Shown here in pieces: positions 51,552-59,632 of a stretch of DNA of 64,000 nucleotides. The position numbers were made by a program, and so were the translations under genes. The notes beneath the pieces are model-generated. The model did no database searches. It saw only the letters and a list, made by a program, of their open reading frames with translations, and was not told the DNA's origin. Origin of the DNA: Sulfuricella sp035530375 (GTDB lineage: Bacteria; Pseudomonadota; Gammaproteobacteria; Burkholderiales; Sulfuricellaceae); assembly GCA_035530375.1 (NCBI GenBank), contig DATKUY010000007.1:11693-75692 (forward strand), in the 5' to 3' direction. Numbering within the stretch: the stretch's first letter is position 1; each line of letters begins with the position of its first letter.

Positions 51552-52841
51552 ATGACGGACGTTATTGCAACCAACCAGACCATTTTGGTCGTCGGTGGCG
51601 GTATCAGCGGCATGACAGCAGCCCTGGAGGCAGCTGAGTGCGGCAAGAATGTAGTGCTGGTTGAAAAAAACCCGGCCCTCGGTGGCCGCGTTTCCCAGCT
51701 GTATCGCTATTTCCCCAAGCTGTGTCACCCGATATGCGGCCTTGAAATCAACCAGCGCCGTCTTAAGCAGAATCCGCGCATTCGCGTCCTGACCATGGCC
51801 GAAGTGACAGAAATCACCGGTGGTGAAGGCGATTACACCGCTACCCTCAAGCTGGCCCCGCGCTTCGTCAACGAAAATTGCACCGCCTGCGGCGAGTGCG
51901 GTAAAGCGGTTGATGCAGAAGTGCCGGACGAATTCAACTACAACCTCAGCAAAGTCAAGGCTGCCTATCTGCCGCACAAGATGGCCTATCCGCAACGCTA
52001 TGTGATCGATCCGTCGATCATCGGCACCGCTGATGCAGACAAGGCCAAGGCCGCCTGTAAATACGGCGCGATTGACCTCGACATGAAAGAGGAACTGGTT
52101 CAGCTGAAAGCCGGCGCAGTGATCTGGGCAACGGGTTGGAAACCATACGATGCGGCCAGGATTCAGCCTTATGGCTATGACCGTTTCTCCAATGTCATCA
52201 CCAGTGTCGAGTTCGAGCGTCTGGCCGATATCCACGGCCCGACCAAAGGCAAGATCCTGCGACCATCCGATGGCAAGGAAGCCAGGAACATCGCTTTCAT
52301 CCAGTGCGCTGGCTCGCGTGACGAGAACCATCTGCGCCATTGCTCGCGCATCTGCTGCATGGCTTCCTTGAAGCAGACCAACTACGTGCGCGAAGCCTAC
52401 GGCGACGAAGGCAAGTCGACGATCTATTACATTGATATTCGTGCGATTGACCGTTTCGAGGACTTCTACCAGAAAGTGCAGAAGGACCCGACCGTCAGTT
52501 TCATCAAGTCCAAGGTCGCCAAGGCGGTCCAGGATGAGAAGACCGGCGATGTCGTCCTTCATGGTGTAAATACCGAAGGTTATCACCGCTATGCCACCCC
52601 TTACGATCTCGTGGTTTTGGCAGTCGGCATGGAGCCGTCCGTCATGGGTGTGAATTTGCCGGCTGAAATCGTGTCGGATTCTAGCGGCTTCATCGAAGCC
52701 GATCCGTCCAACCACGCTTTCTTCGGCGCGGGCTGCGCATCCAATCCGCTGGACGTGAACCGGGCGGTGCAGAGTGCGACTGCTTCGGCGTTGCGTGCGA
52801 TTCAGGTGGTTAACCGTGTTGCCAGAGTGGAGGGTGTGTAA
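51552..52841 (+). CDS. qmoA: QmoA, HdrA-like flavoprotein
   Basis: The 429-aa FAD protein belongs to the quinone-interacting membrane-bound oxidoreductase/HdrA family: ILVVGGGISGMTAALEAAE, VEKNPALGGRVSQL, CHPICGLEIN, NCTACGECGKAV (Cys110, 113, 116), IQCAGSRD and HCSRICCMASLKQ. It is shorter than full HdrA and lacks the C-terminal ferredoxin. In sulfur oxidisers and sulfate reducers Qmo works with APS reductase; no aprBA is in this window. GGAGGTAACCTG precedes the ATG. First gene of a five-gene operon. Confidence 0.9.
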   Translation: MTDVIATNQTILVVGGGISGMTAALEAAECGKNVVLVEKNPALGGRVSQLYRYFPKLCHPICGLEINQRRLKQNPRIRVLTMAEVTEITGGEGDYTATLKLAPRFVNENCTACGECGKAVDAEVPDEFNYNLSKVKAAYLPHKMAYPQRYVIDPSIIGTADADKAKAACKYGAIDLDMKEELVQLKAGAVIWATGWKPYDAARIQPYGYDRFSNVITSVEFERLADIHGPTKGKILRPSDGKEARNIAFIQCAGSRDENHLRHCSRICCMASLKQTNYVREAYGDEGKSTIYYIDIRAIDRFEDFYQKVQKDPTVSFIKSKVAKAVQDEKTGDVVLHGVNTEGYHRYATPYDLVVLAVGMEPSVMGVNLPAEIVSDSSGFIEADPSNHAFFGAGCASNPLDVNRAVQSATASALRAIQVVNRVARVEGV

Positions 52842-55112
52842 ATGGCAGACATGAAAGTAGCAGCATATATTTGCCAGGGCTGCGGTCTGGGCGATCGCCT
52901 GGATACGGCCGCTTTGGCCAAATTGGCACAAAAGGAAGGCAAGGCCGCCCTGGTCAAGGAGCATGAGTTCCTGTGCAACGCCGAAGGCATCAAGATGATC
53001 CGTGACGACATCGCCAACGAAGCCGTCACCCATGTCATGATCGGCGCCTGCTCGCGCCGTGCCAAAACCGAAGCGTTTGGCTTTACCGATGTTTGCGTAT
53101 CCCGCGCCAATCTGCGCGAGGGCGTGATCTGGACCCAGCCCGAAACCGACGAGGCGCGCGAGACTACGCAGGAGATGGCGGAAGACTACATCCGCATGGG
53201 CTGCGCCGAAGTCAAGAAAATGACCTTGCCCCAAGGGGATCCGGCAGCTGTGACTGAGCGCACCTTGCTGGTGGTGGGTGGCGGTGTGTCTGGCATGACC
53301 GCGGCACTGGAGGCTTCCAAGGCGGGCTACAAGGTGGTGCTGGTGGAAAAATCCGGCGCCCTTGGCGGTTGGGCTGCCAGGCTGCACAAGCGCACGCCGG
53401 GCAAGTCCCCCTACAAGGACCCACAGGATACTCCGGTGGTTGAAATGGCTGCGGCGATTGAGGCCGACGTCAATATCAAGGTTTACCTCAACGCGATTAC
53501 CAGTAAAACCAGCGGCGCGCCCGGTCGTTTCGAGATCGAGATCAGCACCGAGTCTGGTGCCACCGCAATCGAGAAAGTCGGTGCGATCGTTCAGGCGACG
53601 GGTTTCGAGCTGTACGATGCCAACAAACTGCCGGAACTCGGCTATGGCAAGTCTGCCAACGTGGTGGATCAGGCTGGACTGGAAGCACTTGCCAAGGCAG
53701 CTAAAGGCAGCCCGATCAAGCGTCCTTCCGACGGCGGCGAAGTCAAAACTGTCGTGTTCGTGCAATGCGCGGGCCAGCGTGATGAATCCGGCCAGCATCT
53801 GCCTTATTGCTCAGGCTCCTGCTGCCTGACTTCCGTCAAACAGGCGATGTATTTCAAGGAAGCCAACCCCGATATCGATACGGTGGTGATCTACACCGAT
53901 CTGCGCATGCCCGGTAATGGTGAAGATTTTTATCGCAGTGGTCAGGAAAAGGGCGTGATTTTCACCAAGGGCAAGGTCTCTGGCGTCGAAGCTGCGGGTA
54001 ACCAGTGCAAGGTGAATTTTCATGATGTGATCCTCAACGACCAGGCTGTAATCGACAATGCCGATCTGGTGGTTCTCGCCACCGGCCAGGTGCCGAATTC
54101 CGGCGTGGATATCGATACCAAGCTGAAAGCGGAAATCGCCGCTGCGGCTGGCGACAACTCCCTGATGGAAGCCTACAACGCTTCGCAGCAGGAAGGTGCG
54201 GTTCAGCCGATTTCCATGCTTAACCTGACCTACCGTCAGGGGCCGGACGTGCCGCAGTTGAAATACGGCTTCACCGACTCGCATTTCATTTGCTTCCCTT
54301 ATGAAACCCGCCGCACCGGTATTTATTCCGCCGGTCCGGTGCGCCGCCCGATGGACATGGTGCAGGCGATGGAGGATGCAACCGGCGCTGCAATGAAGGC
54401 GATTCAGGCGATCGAAAATGCGGGTCTGGGCCGTGCCGCCCATCCGCGTTCTGGCGACCTGTCCTTCCCCAAGGTGCGCCTTGAAGGTTGTACTCAGTGC
54501 AAGCGCTGCACAGTGGAATGCCCGTTCGGTGCTATCGACGAAGATGAGAAGCGCTTCCCGCTGTTCAACCAGTCACGTTGCCGTCGTTGCGGCACTTGCA
54601 TGGGTGCCTGCCCGGTGCGCGTGATTTCCTTCGAAAACTACTCGATTGATACCGTCGGTTCGCAGCTGAAGGCGGTTGACGTGCCCGACGAGTTTTCCGA
54701 GAAACCGCGCATCCTGATTCTGGCCTGTGAAAACGACGCTTATCCTGCGCTCGACATGGCGGCGATGAACCGCAACGTCTACAGTGCTTTCGTGCGTGTC
54801 ATCCCGGTGCGTTGCCTCGGTTCTGTCAACACCATCTGGATCAACGACGCGCTCAGCAGCGGTTACGACGGCGTGATGATGATGGGTTGCAAGCACGGCG
54901 ACGACTACCAGTGCCATTTCGTCAAGGGCTCCGAACTTGCCAATATCCGTATGAGCAAGATCGGCGACACTCTGAAAAATATGAGCCTGGAAGAAGAGCG
55001 GGTTTCCACCTTCGAGGTGGCCATTACCGACATCGAGCGTGTGCCGCAGCTGATCAACGATTACGCGGCATTGATCCAGAAAATCGGCATGAGCCCGATG
55101 AAGGGCTTCTAG
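52842..55112 (+). CDS. qmoB: QmoB, HdrA-like flavoprotein with ferredoxin and MvhD-like domains
   Basis: The 756-aa protein has an N-terminal region with CQGCG, an FAD domain from about 140 (LLVVGGGVSGMTAALEAS; EKSGALGGWAARLH), a 2[4Fe-4S] ferredoxin at about 548-600 (GCTQCKRCTVECPFGAI; CRRCGTCMGACPVRVIS) and a C-terminal MvhD-like domain (VRCLGSVNTIWINDALSSG; MMGCKHGDDYQCHFVKG). It starts immediately after the qmoA stop. Length and domains match QmoB. Confidence 0.9.
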   Translation: MADMKVAAYICQGCGLGDRLDTAALAKLAQKEGKAALVKEHEFLCNAEGIKMIRDDIANEAVTHVMIGACSRRAKTEAFGFTDVCVSRANLREGVIWTQPETDEARETTQEMAEDYIRMGCAEVKKMTLPQGDPAAVTERTLLVVGGGVSGMTAALEASKAGYKVVLVEKSGALGGWAARLHKRTPGKSPYKDPQDTPVVEMAAAIEADVNIKVYLNAITSKTSGAPGRFEIEISTESGATAIEKVGAIVQATGFELYDANKLPELGYGKSANVVDQAGLEALAKAAKGSPIKRPSDGGEVKTVVFVQCAGQRDESGQHLPYCSGSCCLTSVKQAMYFKEANPDIDTVVIYTDLRMPGNGEDFYRSGQEKGVIFTKGKVSGVEAAGNQCKVNFHDVILNDQAVIDNADLVVLATGQVPNSGVDIDTKLKAEIAAAAGDNSLMEAYNASQQEGAVQPISMLNLTYRQGPDVPQLKYGFTDSHFICFPYETRRTGIYSAGPVRRPMDMVQAMEDATGAAMKAIQAIENAGLGRAAHPRSGDLSFPKVRLEGCTQCKRCTVECPFGAIDEDEKRFPLFNQSRCRRCGTCMGACPVRVISFENYSIDTVGSQLKAVDVPDEFSEKPRILILACENDAYPALDMAAMNRNVYSAFVRVIPVRCLGSVNTIWINDALSSGYDGVMMMGCKHGDDYQCHFVKGSELANIRMSKIGDTLKNMSLEEERVSTFEVAITDIERVPQLINDYAALIQKIGMSPMKGF

Positions 55113-55123
55113 GAGACGGCATT

Positions 55124-55723
55124 ATGAGCGAAAACTACCGTAATAATTTCCTCAAGGAAGTCGAGGAAAGAGTCGAGGAAGGCCACTGGGTCAAGATGTG
55201 CATGCAGTGCGGTGTCTGCGCCGGATCGTGCCCGCTCGGCCCGCATTGGGCGCATCCGCCGCAGGAGATCTTCATGATGATCCGTGCCGGCAAGCGTGAG
55301 GAAGTGCTGACTTCCGATTCGATGTGGATGTGCACTTCCTGCTACAACTGCGTCGTACGCTGTCCGCGCAAGCTGCCGATCACCCATATCATGCATGGCT
55401 TGGCAAACCTGGCTTATCGTCTGGGCTTGTCGCCGAAGAATCAGACCACGCAGAAATTTGCTTCAATGTTTTGGAATAACCTGGCGCAGACCGGCCGCGT
55501 CAACGAGTTGAAGCTCTCCCTGGGCATGTATTTCAAGGACGGTTTTGCTCAAGGCATCAAGAACGCGATGGCAATGCAGAGCGTCGGTCTGGGCATGGTA
55601 AAGGCAAAGCGCCTGAATCCGATGGAACTGTTTGGTGGGCATGGCATCAAGGACAAGAGCGGCTTTCATGCCATGCTGAAAAAAGCGCGCGAGATCGAAG
55701 ACCGCCGCAAGAATTTCGCCTAA
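55124..55723 (+). CDS. hdrC: HdrC-like iron-sulfur subunit
   Basis: The 199-aa protein has two 4Fe-4S motifs (Cys26, 29, 32, 36 and Cys70, 73, 76, 80: CMQCGVCAGSCP; CTSCYNCVVRCP). It resembles the soluble N-terminal half of QmoC but ends without membrane helices. AGGAG lies 9 nt before ATG 55124; an open frame upstream overlaps qmoB and is not coding. With the next gene it replaces QmoC by separate HdrC and HdrB subunits. Confidence 0.88.
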   Translation: MSENYRNNFLKEVEERVEEGHWVKMCMQCGVCAGSCPLGPHWAHPPQEIFMMIRAGKREEVLTSDSMWMCTSCYNCVVRCPRKLPITHIMHGLANLAYRLGLSPKNQTTQKFASMFWNNLAQTGRVNELKLSLGMYFKDGFAQGIKNAMAMQSVGLGMVKAKRLNPMELFGGHGIKDKSGFHAMLKKAREIEDRRKNFA

Positions 55724-55733
55724 GGAGTCAATG

Positions 55734-56630
55734 ATGGCAAAAAAAACCTATTCGTTTTATCCGGGCTGCTCGTCACAGACCAAGGCGTCTTCTGACAACT
55801 ACCTGAAGTCGACCAACTCGATGTGCAAATACCTCGACATCGAGCTGAAGGAAATTCCGGACTGGAATTGCTGCGGCGCTTCCATCGGTTATGCCGAGGG
55901 TGGCGAACTGCCGCGCATCACGCTGTCCGCCCGCAATATGGCACTGTCAGAGCAGCATAATCCGGGCATGGATCTGGTCGCGACTTGCGCCGCATGCTGG
56001 CTCTCCACCCGCGAGGCCAAGGAGCGCATCGCGCATAGCTCGCAGACATTGGCCGAAACCAATACTGCATTGGCAGAGGCCGGCCTGACCTATAAAGGCA
56101 ATCAGGCGGCACGCCATATGGCGGAGGTGCTGGTTGAAGATTTCGGTTTCGATGAACTGAAACGAGGCGTGAAAAAACCGTTGCAGGGTATCAAATTTGC
56201 CGGCTACGTCGGCTGCCAGACTAATCGTCCGTTCGGTCTTGCCGGCGAATCGTTCGAGAACCCGACGTATCTTGACAATCTGGTCGAGGCGATGGGCGGC
56301 GAAGCTGTGCCCTACGACCAGAAAGTCACCTGCTGCGGCGGTGCGCTGGCCTTCTCCGAGCCGGAAAAAAGCCAGAAGCAGATCAAGGATATCATCGAGT
56401 CAGCCTATGATCATGGTGCCGAGATGATCGTTACGCCTTGCCCGCTGTGCCAGGCTAACGTCGAGATCTATCAGGGCGAGGTGAACAAGCGCTTTGGCAC
56501 CAAGTTCAATATCCCGGTGACCTACTACTCGCAGTTGATCACCGTCGCTTATGGTGGCACTGCGGCCGAAGCAGCGCTGGACGGCCAGTTGGTCCGCGCT
56601 ACCAAGCTCGAGGATATCGCCAAGAAGTAA
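55734..56630 (+). CDS. hdrB: HdrB-like subunit with two CCG domains
   Basis: The 298-aa protein has two complete cysteine-rich CCG motifs: Cys12, Cys46-Cys47, Cys85/Cys88, and Cys161, Cys200-Cys201, Cys236/Cys239. In HdrB these hold noncubane 4Fe-4S clusters at the disulfide site. Tandem ATG codons are at 55731 and 55734; the second has better spacing (6 nt) from AAGGAG. No membrane segment, so quinone contact must come from another protein. Confidence 0.88.
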   Translation: MAKKTYSFYPGCSSQTKASSDNYLKSTNSMCKYLDIELKEIPDWNCCGASIGYAEGGELPRITLSARNMALSEQHNPGMDLVATCAACWLSTREAKERIAHSSQTLAETNTALAEAGLTYKGNQAARHMAEVLVEDFGFDELKRGVKKPLQGIKFAGYVGCQTNRPFGLAGESFENPTYLDNLVEAMGGEAVPYDQKVTCCGGALAFSEPEKSQKQIKDIIESAYDHGAEMIVTPCPLCQANVEIYQGEVNKRFGTKFNIPVTYYSQLITVAYGGTAAEAALDGQLVRATKLEDIAKK

Positions 56631-56657
56631 AAAATAAAAATCTTTATGACAGTGAAT

Positions 56658-56690
56658 TGGGGGCGTCCTGCGGGTCGCCCCCAGTTGTTT
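56658..56690 (+). terminator. hairpin between hdrB and the downstream small gene
   Basis: Perfect 8-bp stem TGGGGGCG/CGCCCCCA (56658-56665, 56676-56683), 10-nt loop, then GTTGTTTT. It could terminate or attenuate part of the qmo-hdr transcript. Confidence 0.55.
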
Positions 56691-56712
56691 TGTAGAAGCA
56701 AAAGGAGTGGCC

Positions 56713-57027
56713 ATGAAAAATCCAAAAACGCTAGATGAATACATCGACCTGGTGCACCAGGCCGTTTATGAAGTAGACGAACTGCGTGCGGTCGTCGAAG
56801 AGGACGAAGAACGCAAGGGCATGATCCTGCCCTGGGTGGATGCCATGGACAAGGAGTTGCGCGGCATGTACGAAACCATGGTCAACGGCACCTACCAGTT
56901 TGACCCGAATGGTCCCGATCTGCCATTTATGGAGATCATCAAGAGATTCGGACCGAACATCCCTTTCAAACCCTTGCTCAACGTGATCAACCACACCCAT
57001 CGTTTTGGGCTGGACATCGGTTCGTAG
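56713..57027 (+). CDS. small conserved protein linked to the qmo-hdr operon
   Basis: The 104-aa acidic protein (LDEYIDLVHQAVYEVDELRAVVEEDEERKG; PFMEIIKRFGPNIPFKPLLNVINHTHRFGLD) has no recognised domain, cysteines or membrane segment. AAGGAG lies 5 nt before ATG 56713. It follows hdrB by 82 nt across a hairpin, on the same strand. Function unknown; association with sulfur electron transfer is inferred from position only. Confidence 0.6.
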   Translation: MKNPKTLDEYIDLVHQAVYEVDELRAVVEEDEERKGMILPWVDAMDKELRGMYETMVNGTYQFDPNGPDLPFMEIIKRFGPNIPFKPLLNVINHTHRFGLDIGS

Positions 57028-57401
57028 CCTATAACCGGTGATCGACCAGGGTGCCGCCCGGACGTATTCCAGAGGACGGCTTCGGTCAGGCCTTGGCTGC
57101 GTGGCATGGGGAGATGGAACCGTGAAACATGGGGTTCCTCAGGATTTCTGAAATATTCAGGGAAATGCCGAAATTGAGATGGCGATGGCGGTCAGGGAAG
57201 GGCGCGCCTTCGTTGGGTTCGTAACTGCGCGAACCCATAGCCATGGCCAGTTTGAAGTAGTGTAATACGTTATGATCTTGCCGTTGCAGCACGCTGGTCG
57301 TCTTGGCGACCAATAGTAGGTCTGCCCGGAAAAATCGTTATCAGCGATTCGAATTAGCAGCCGATTGCATAATTTGTAACCTGCTCCTCGCGGTCGATGT
57401 G
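57028..57401. other. gap with hairpins upstream of the amt promoter
   Basis: No gene. Hairpins: GGAACC/GGTTCC at about 57117-57139 and GGGTTCG/CGAACCC at 57215-57221/57230-57236. These could mark a terminator or a small RNA, but no promoter with a clear start was identified. Confidence 0.35.
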
Positions 57402-57470
57402 GCACCGTTTAGGTGCGAATATTGTGTGCAGGCACCAACTCGGTGCGCCATTGCTGCACCGAGTTGGTGC
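57402..57470. promoter_or_regulatory. three NtrC-type binding sites upstream of amt
   Basis: GCACC-N5-GGTGC occurs at 57402-57416, 57432-57446 and 57456-57470, each close to the NtrC consensus (TGCACC-N5-GGTGCA). They lie about 55-125 nt upstream of the predicted sigma-54 start. Confidence 0.65.
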
Positions 57471-57500
57471 TATTCCTTTCAATAACAGTGCATTTTATTC

Positions 57501-57516
57501 TGGCCCGATTATTGCT
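57501..57516 (+). promoter_or_regulatory. sigma-54 promoter for amt
   Basis: TGGCCCGATTATTGCT matches TGGCAC-N5-TTGC: the -24 GG (57502-57503) and -12 GC (57514-57515) are separated by exactly 10 nt. Start of transcription about 57527, 23 nt before the amt ATG. Confidence 0.65.
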
Positions 57517-57549
57517 CTCAGTGGTGAGATATTTATTTCTGGAGTGGTG

Positions 57550-58746
57550 ATGGAAAATCTCAAGACTGGTAGCGATGTACTGTTCATACTTCTTGGCGCG
57601 ATCATGGTGTTGGCGATGCATGCAGGCTTCGCCTTCCTTGAACTGGGCACGGTGCGCAAGAAGAATCAGGTTAACGCGCTGGTGAAGATCATGACGGATT
57701 TCGCCATCTCCACCATCGCCTATTTCTTTATCGGTTACGGCATTGCCTATGGGGTGAATTTCTTCTCCGGCGCTGAGGTGCTGGTACAGAAAAACGGCTA
57801 CGAACTGGTCAAATTTTTTTTCCTGCTGACTTTTGCCGCAGCGATTCCGGCGATCATATCGGGTGGTATCGCAGAGCGGGCGCGCTTCAATCCTCAACTG
57901 GCGGCAACCTTTCTTCTGGTCGGCTTCGTTTACCCATTTTTTGAAGGAATTGTCTGGAATCACCATTACGGCGTGCAGGAATGGCTGAAAGCGACTTTCG
58001 GGGCAGAGTTCCACGACTTCGCCGGCTCCGTGGTGGTGCACGCCATGGGCGGCTGGATCGCGTTGCCCGCGGTGCTACTGCTCGGTGCACGACGCGGCCG
58101 TTACACCAAGGAAGGCATGGTGGCGGCGCATCCCCCGTCAAGCATCCCGTTCCTCGCTCTGGGTGCGTGGATTCTGACAGTGGGCTGGTTTGGCTTCAAC
58201 GTCATGTCGGCGCAGACCATTGAAGCAGTCAGTGGCCTGGTGGCGGTGAATTCGCTGATGGCGATGGTAGGCGGCATCCTGGCGGCACTGGTGGTGGGTA
58301 GGAACGATCCCGGCTTCGTGCATAACGGCCCGCTTGCCGGCTTGGTGGCGGTGTGTGCCGGTTCTGACCTGATGCACCCGATGGGTGCATTGATTACCGG
58401 TGGGGTGGCTGGGGCGCTGTTCGTGTGGATGTTCACCTTGACCCAGAACAAATGGAAAATTGACGATGTGCTCGGTGTGTGGCCGCTACACGGCCTGTGC
58501 GGCGCGTGGGGCGGGATCGCCGCCGGAATATTTGGCCTCAAGGCGCTGGGCGGCGTCGGTAATGTGAGTTTTGCCGCGCAGCTGATCGGCACTCTGCTCG
58601 GCATTGGCATCGCACTAACCGGCGGTTTTCTGGTTTATGGACTGCTGAAAAAACTGGTGGACATCCGCCTCGACCCGGAGCAAGAATACAACGGCGCCGA
58701 TATCAGCATCCACAATATCTACGCGACCCCGGAGGGCGAGGCTTAG
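57550..58746 (+). CDS. amt: ammonium transporter (Amt family)
   Basis: The 398-aa inner-membrane protein has about 11 membrane helices and starts without a cleavable signal. Pore histidines are visible in SVVVHAMGG and WPLHGLCGAWGG; DFAG and GGIAERARF are conserved. GGAG lies 5 nt before ATG 57550. No glnK is adjacent, which is unusual for amtB operons, but the promoter signals point to nitrogen control. Confidence 0.93.
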   Translation: MENLKTGSDVLFILLGAIMVLAMHAGFAFLELGTVRKKNQVNALVKIMTDFAISTIAYFFIGYGIAYGVNFFSGAEVLVQKNGYELVKFFFLLTFAAAIPAIISGGIAERARFNPQLAATFLLVGFVYPFFEGIVWNHHYGVQEWLKATFGAEFHDFAGSVVVHAMGGWIALPAVLLLGARRGRYTKEGMVAAHPPSSIPFLALGAWILTVGWFGFNVMSAQTIEAVSGLVAVNSLMAMVGGILAALVVGRNDPGFVHNGPLAGLVAVCAGSDLMHPMGALITGGVAGALFVWMFTLTQNKWKIDDVLGVWPLHGLCGAWGGIAAGIFGLKALGGVGNVSFAAQLIGTLLGIGIALTGGFLVYGLLKKLVDIRLDPEQEYNGADISIHNIYATPEGEA

Positions 58747-58952
58747 GATTCGAGCAGGCATGATCCATTGCAATTAAAATCTGTCGAAGAATCGAATTTT
58801 AAAGCCCGTCGGAAGATTGCATGAGAATTGGCTCGCCAAGCTAATAGGGTGCAACCTGAGAATAAGCAAACAGGTTTTTCACCCAGCCCTCCCAAACGAT
58901 GTCATAACCAGTACGCCAACCCTGTACTTTTCGTGGTAAGTGCGATGAATAT

Positions 58953-58974
58953 GGCGCCACGGGCCCGTGGCGCC
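58953..58974. other. perfect 22-bp GC-rich palindrome
   Basis: Left half GGCGCCACGGG, right half its exact reverse complement. It lies 12 nt past the Lrp-family stop codon. It could fold as a terminator-like stem, though no T-run follows. Confidence 0.5.
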
Positions 58975-58986
58975 GGAATTTACCCG

Positions 58987-59469
58987 TTATTTTCCAGCGA
59001 CAGGCAGCGCCGTCTTGTCCACCACCCGACGCAGAACAAAGCTCGAATGCACGCCGGTAACACCTTTTATCCGGGTGATACGATTCAGTAGCAGTTCCTG
59101 ATAGGCATCCATGTCCTTCACCACCACCTTGAGTTGGTAGTCGGCCGCCTGGCCGGTAATCAGCAGGCATTCCATGACTTCTGAAATCTCGCCGATTGCC
59201 GCTTCAAAGTGATTGAAACGCTCAGGCGTGTGCTGGTCCATGGAAATGTGAATCAAGGCCATCAGCGACAATCCTAGCGCCTTGGCGTCTACCAGCGCAC
59301 GGTAGCCGGCGATGAGGCCGGATTCTTCAAGGACGCGCACCCTGCGCAGGCAGGGGGACGGCGACAAACCGATACGGTCCGCCAGTTCCTGGTTGCTGAT
59401 GCGCCCATCCTGTTGCAGTACCTGCAGAATTTGGCGGTCAAAACGATCTATTTCCACAATATTGCCCAT
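58987..59469 (-). CDS. Lrp/AsnC family transcriptional regulator
   Basis: The 160-aa protein has the N-terminal helix-turn-helix (IDRFDRQILQVLQQDGRISNQELADRIGLSPSPCLRRV) and C-terminal ligand-binding RAM domain (ALIHISMDQHTPERFNHFE; VMECLLITGQAADYQLKVV; IKGVTGVHSSFVLRRVVDKT). It is divergent from leuA, so control of leucine synthesis is plausible. A GCAAA-TAG-TTTGC palindrome lies 16 nt before its start. Confidence 0.92.
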   Translation of the reverse strand: MGNIVEIDRFDRQILQVLQQDGRISNQELADRIGLSPSPCLRRVRVLEESGLIAGYRALVDAKALGLSLMALIHISMDQHTPERFNHFEAAIGEISEVMECLLITGQAADYQLKVVVKDMDAYQELLLNRITRIKGVTGVHSSFVLRRVVDKTALPVAGK

Positions 59470-59484
59470 TGTTTTTTAAATATA

Positions 59485-59497
59485 GCAAATAGTTTGC
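59485..59497. promoter_or_regulatory. candidate Lrp-type operator between lrp and leuA
   Basis: GCAAA-TAG-TTTGC is a perfect inverted repeat in an AT-rich divergent promoter region; its closeness to the regulator start suits autoregulation. Confidence 0.45.
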
Positions 59498-59632
59498 CAT
59501 ATTATACATATATTGAAATATCCTGCCAATTTGCACAAGCTCTTCGCATAAAAAGCAAGCATCTGCCGGGCTGTTTTGCGTACCATGTTTCTCGTCAAGA
59601 ACAGCCGCCATAAAATTCAGGAGCCCGCCATC

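Noticed and set aside
51489..53798. 769-codon minus-strand open frame opposite qmoA/qmoB
   Set aside because: The plus strand has clear FAD and FeS motifs and good ribosome sites; the antisense translation matches no family.
54812..55123. N-terminal extension of the HdrC-like protein
   Set aside because: This part overlaps qmoB in another frame; ATG 55124 has AGGAG and begins the family sequence.
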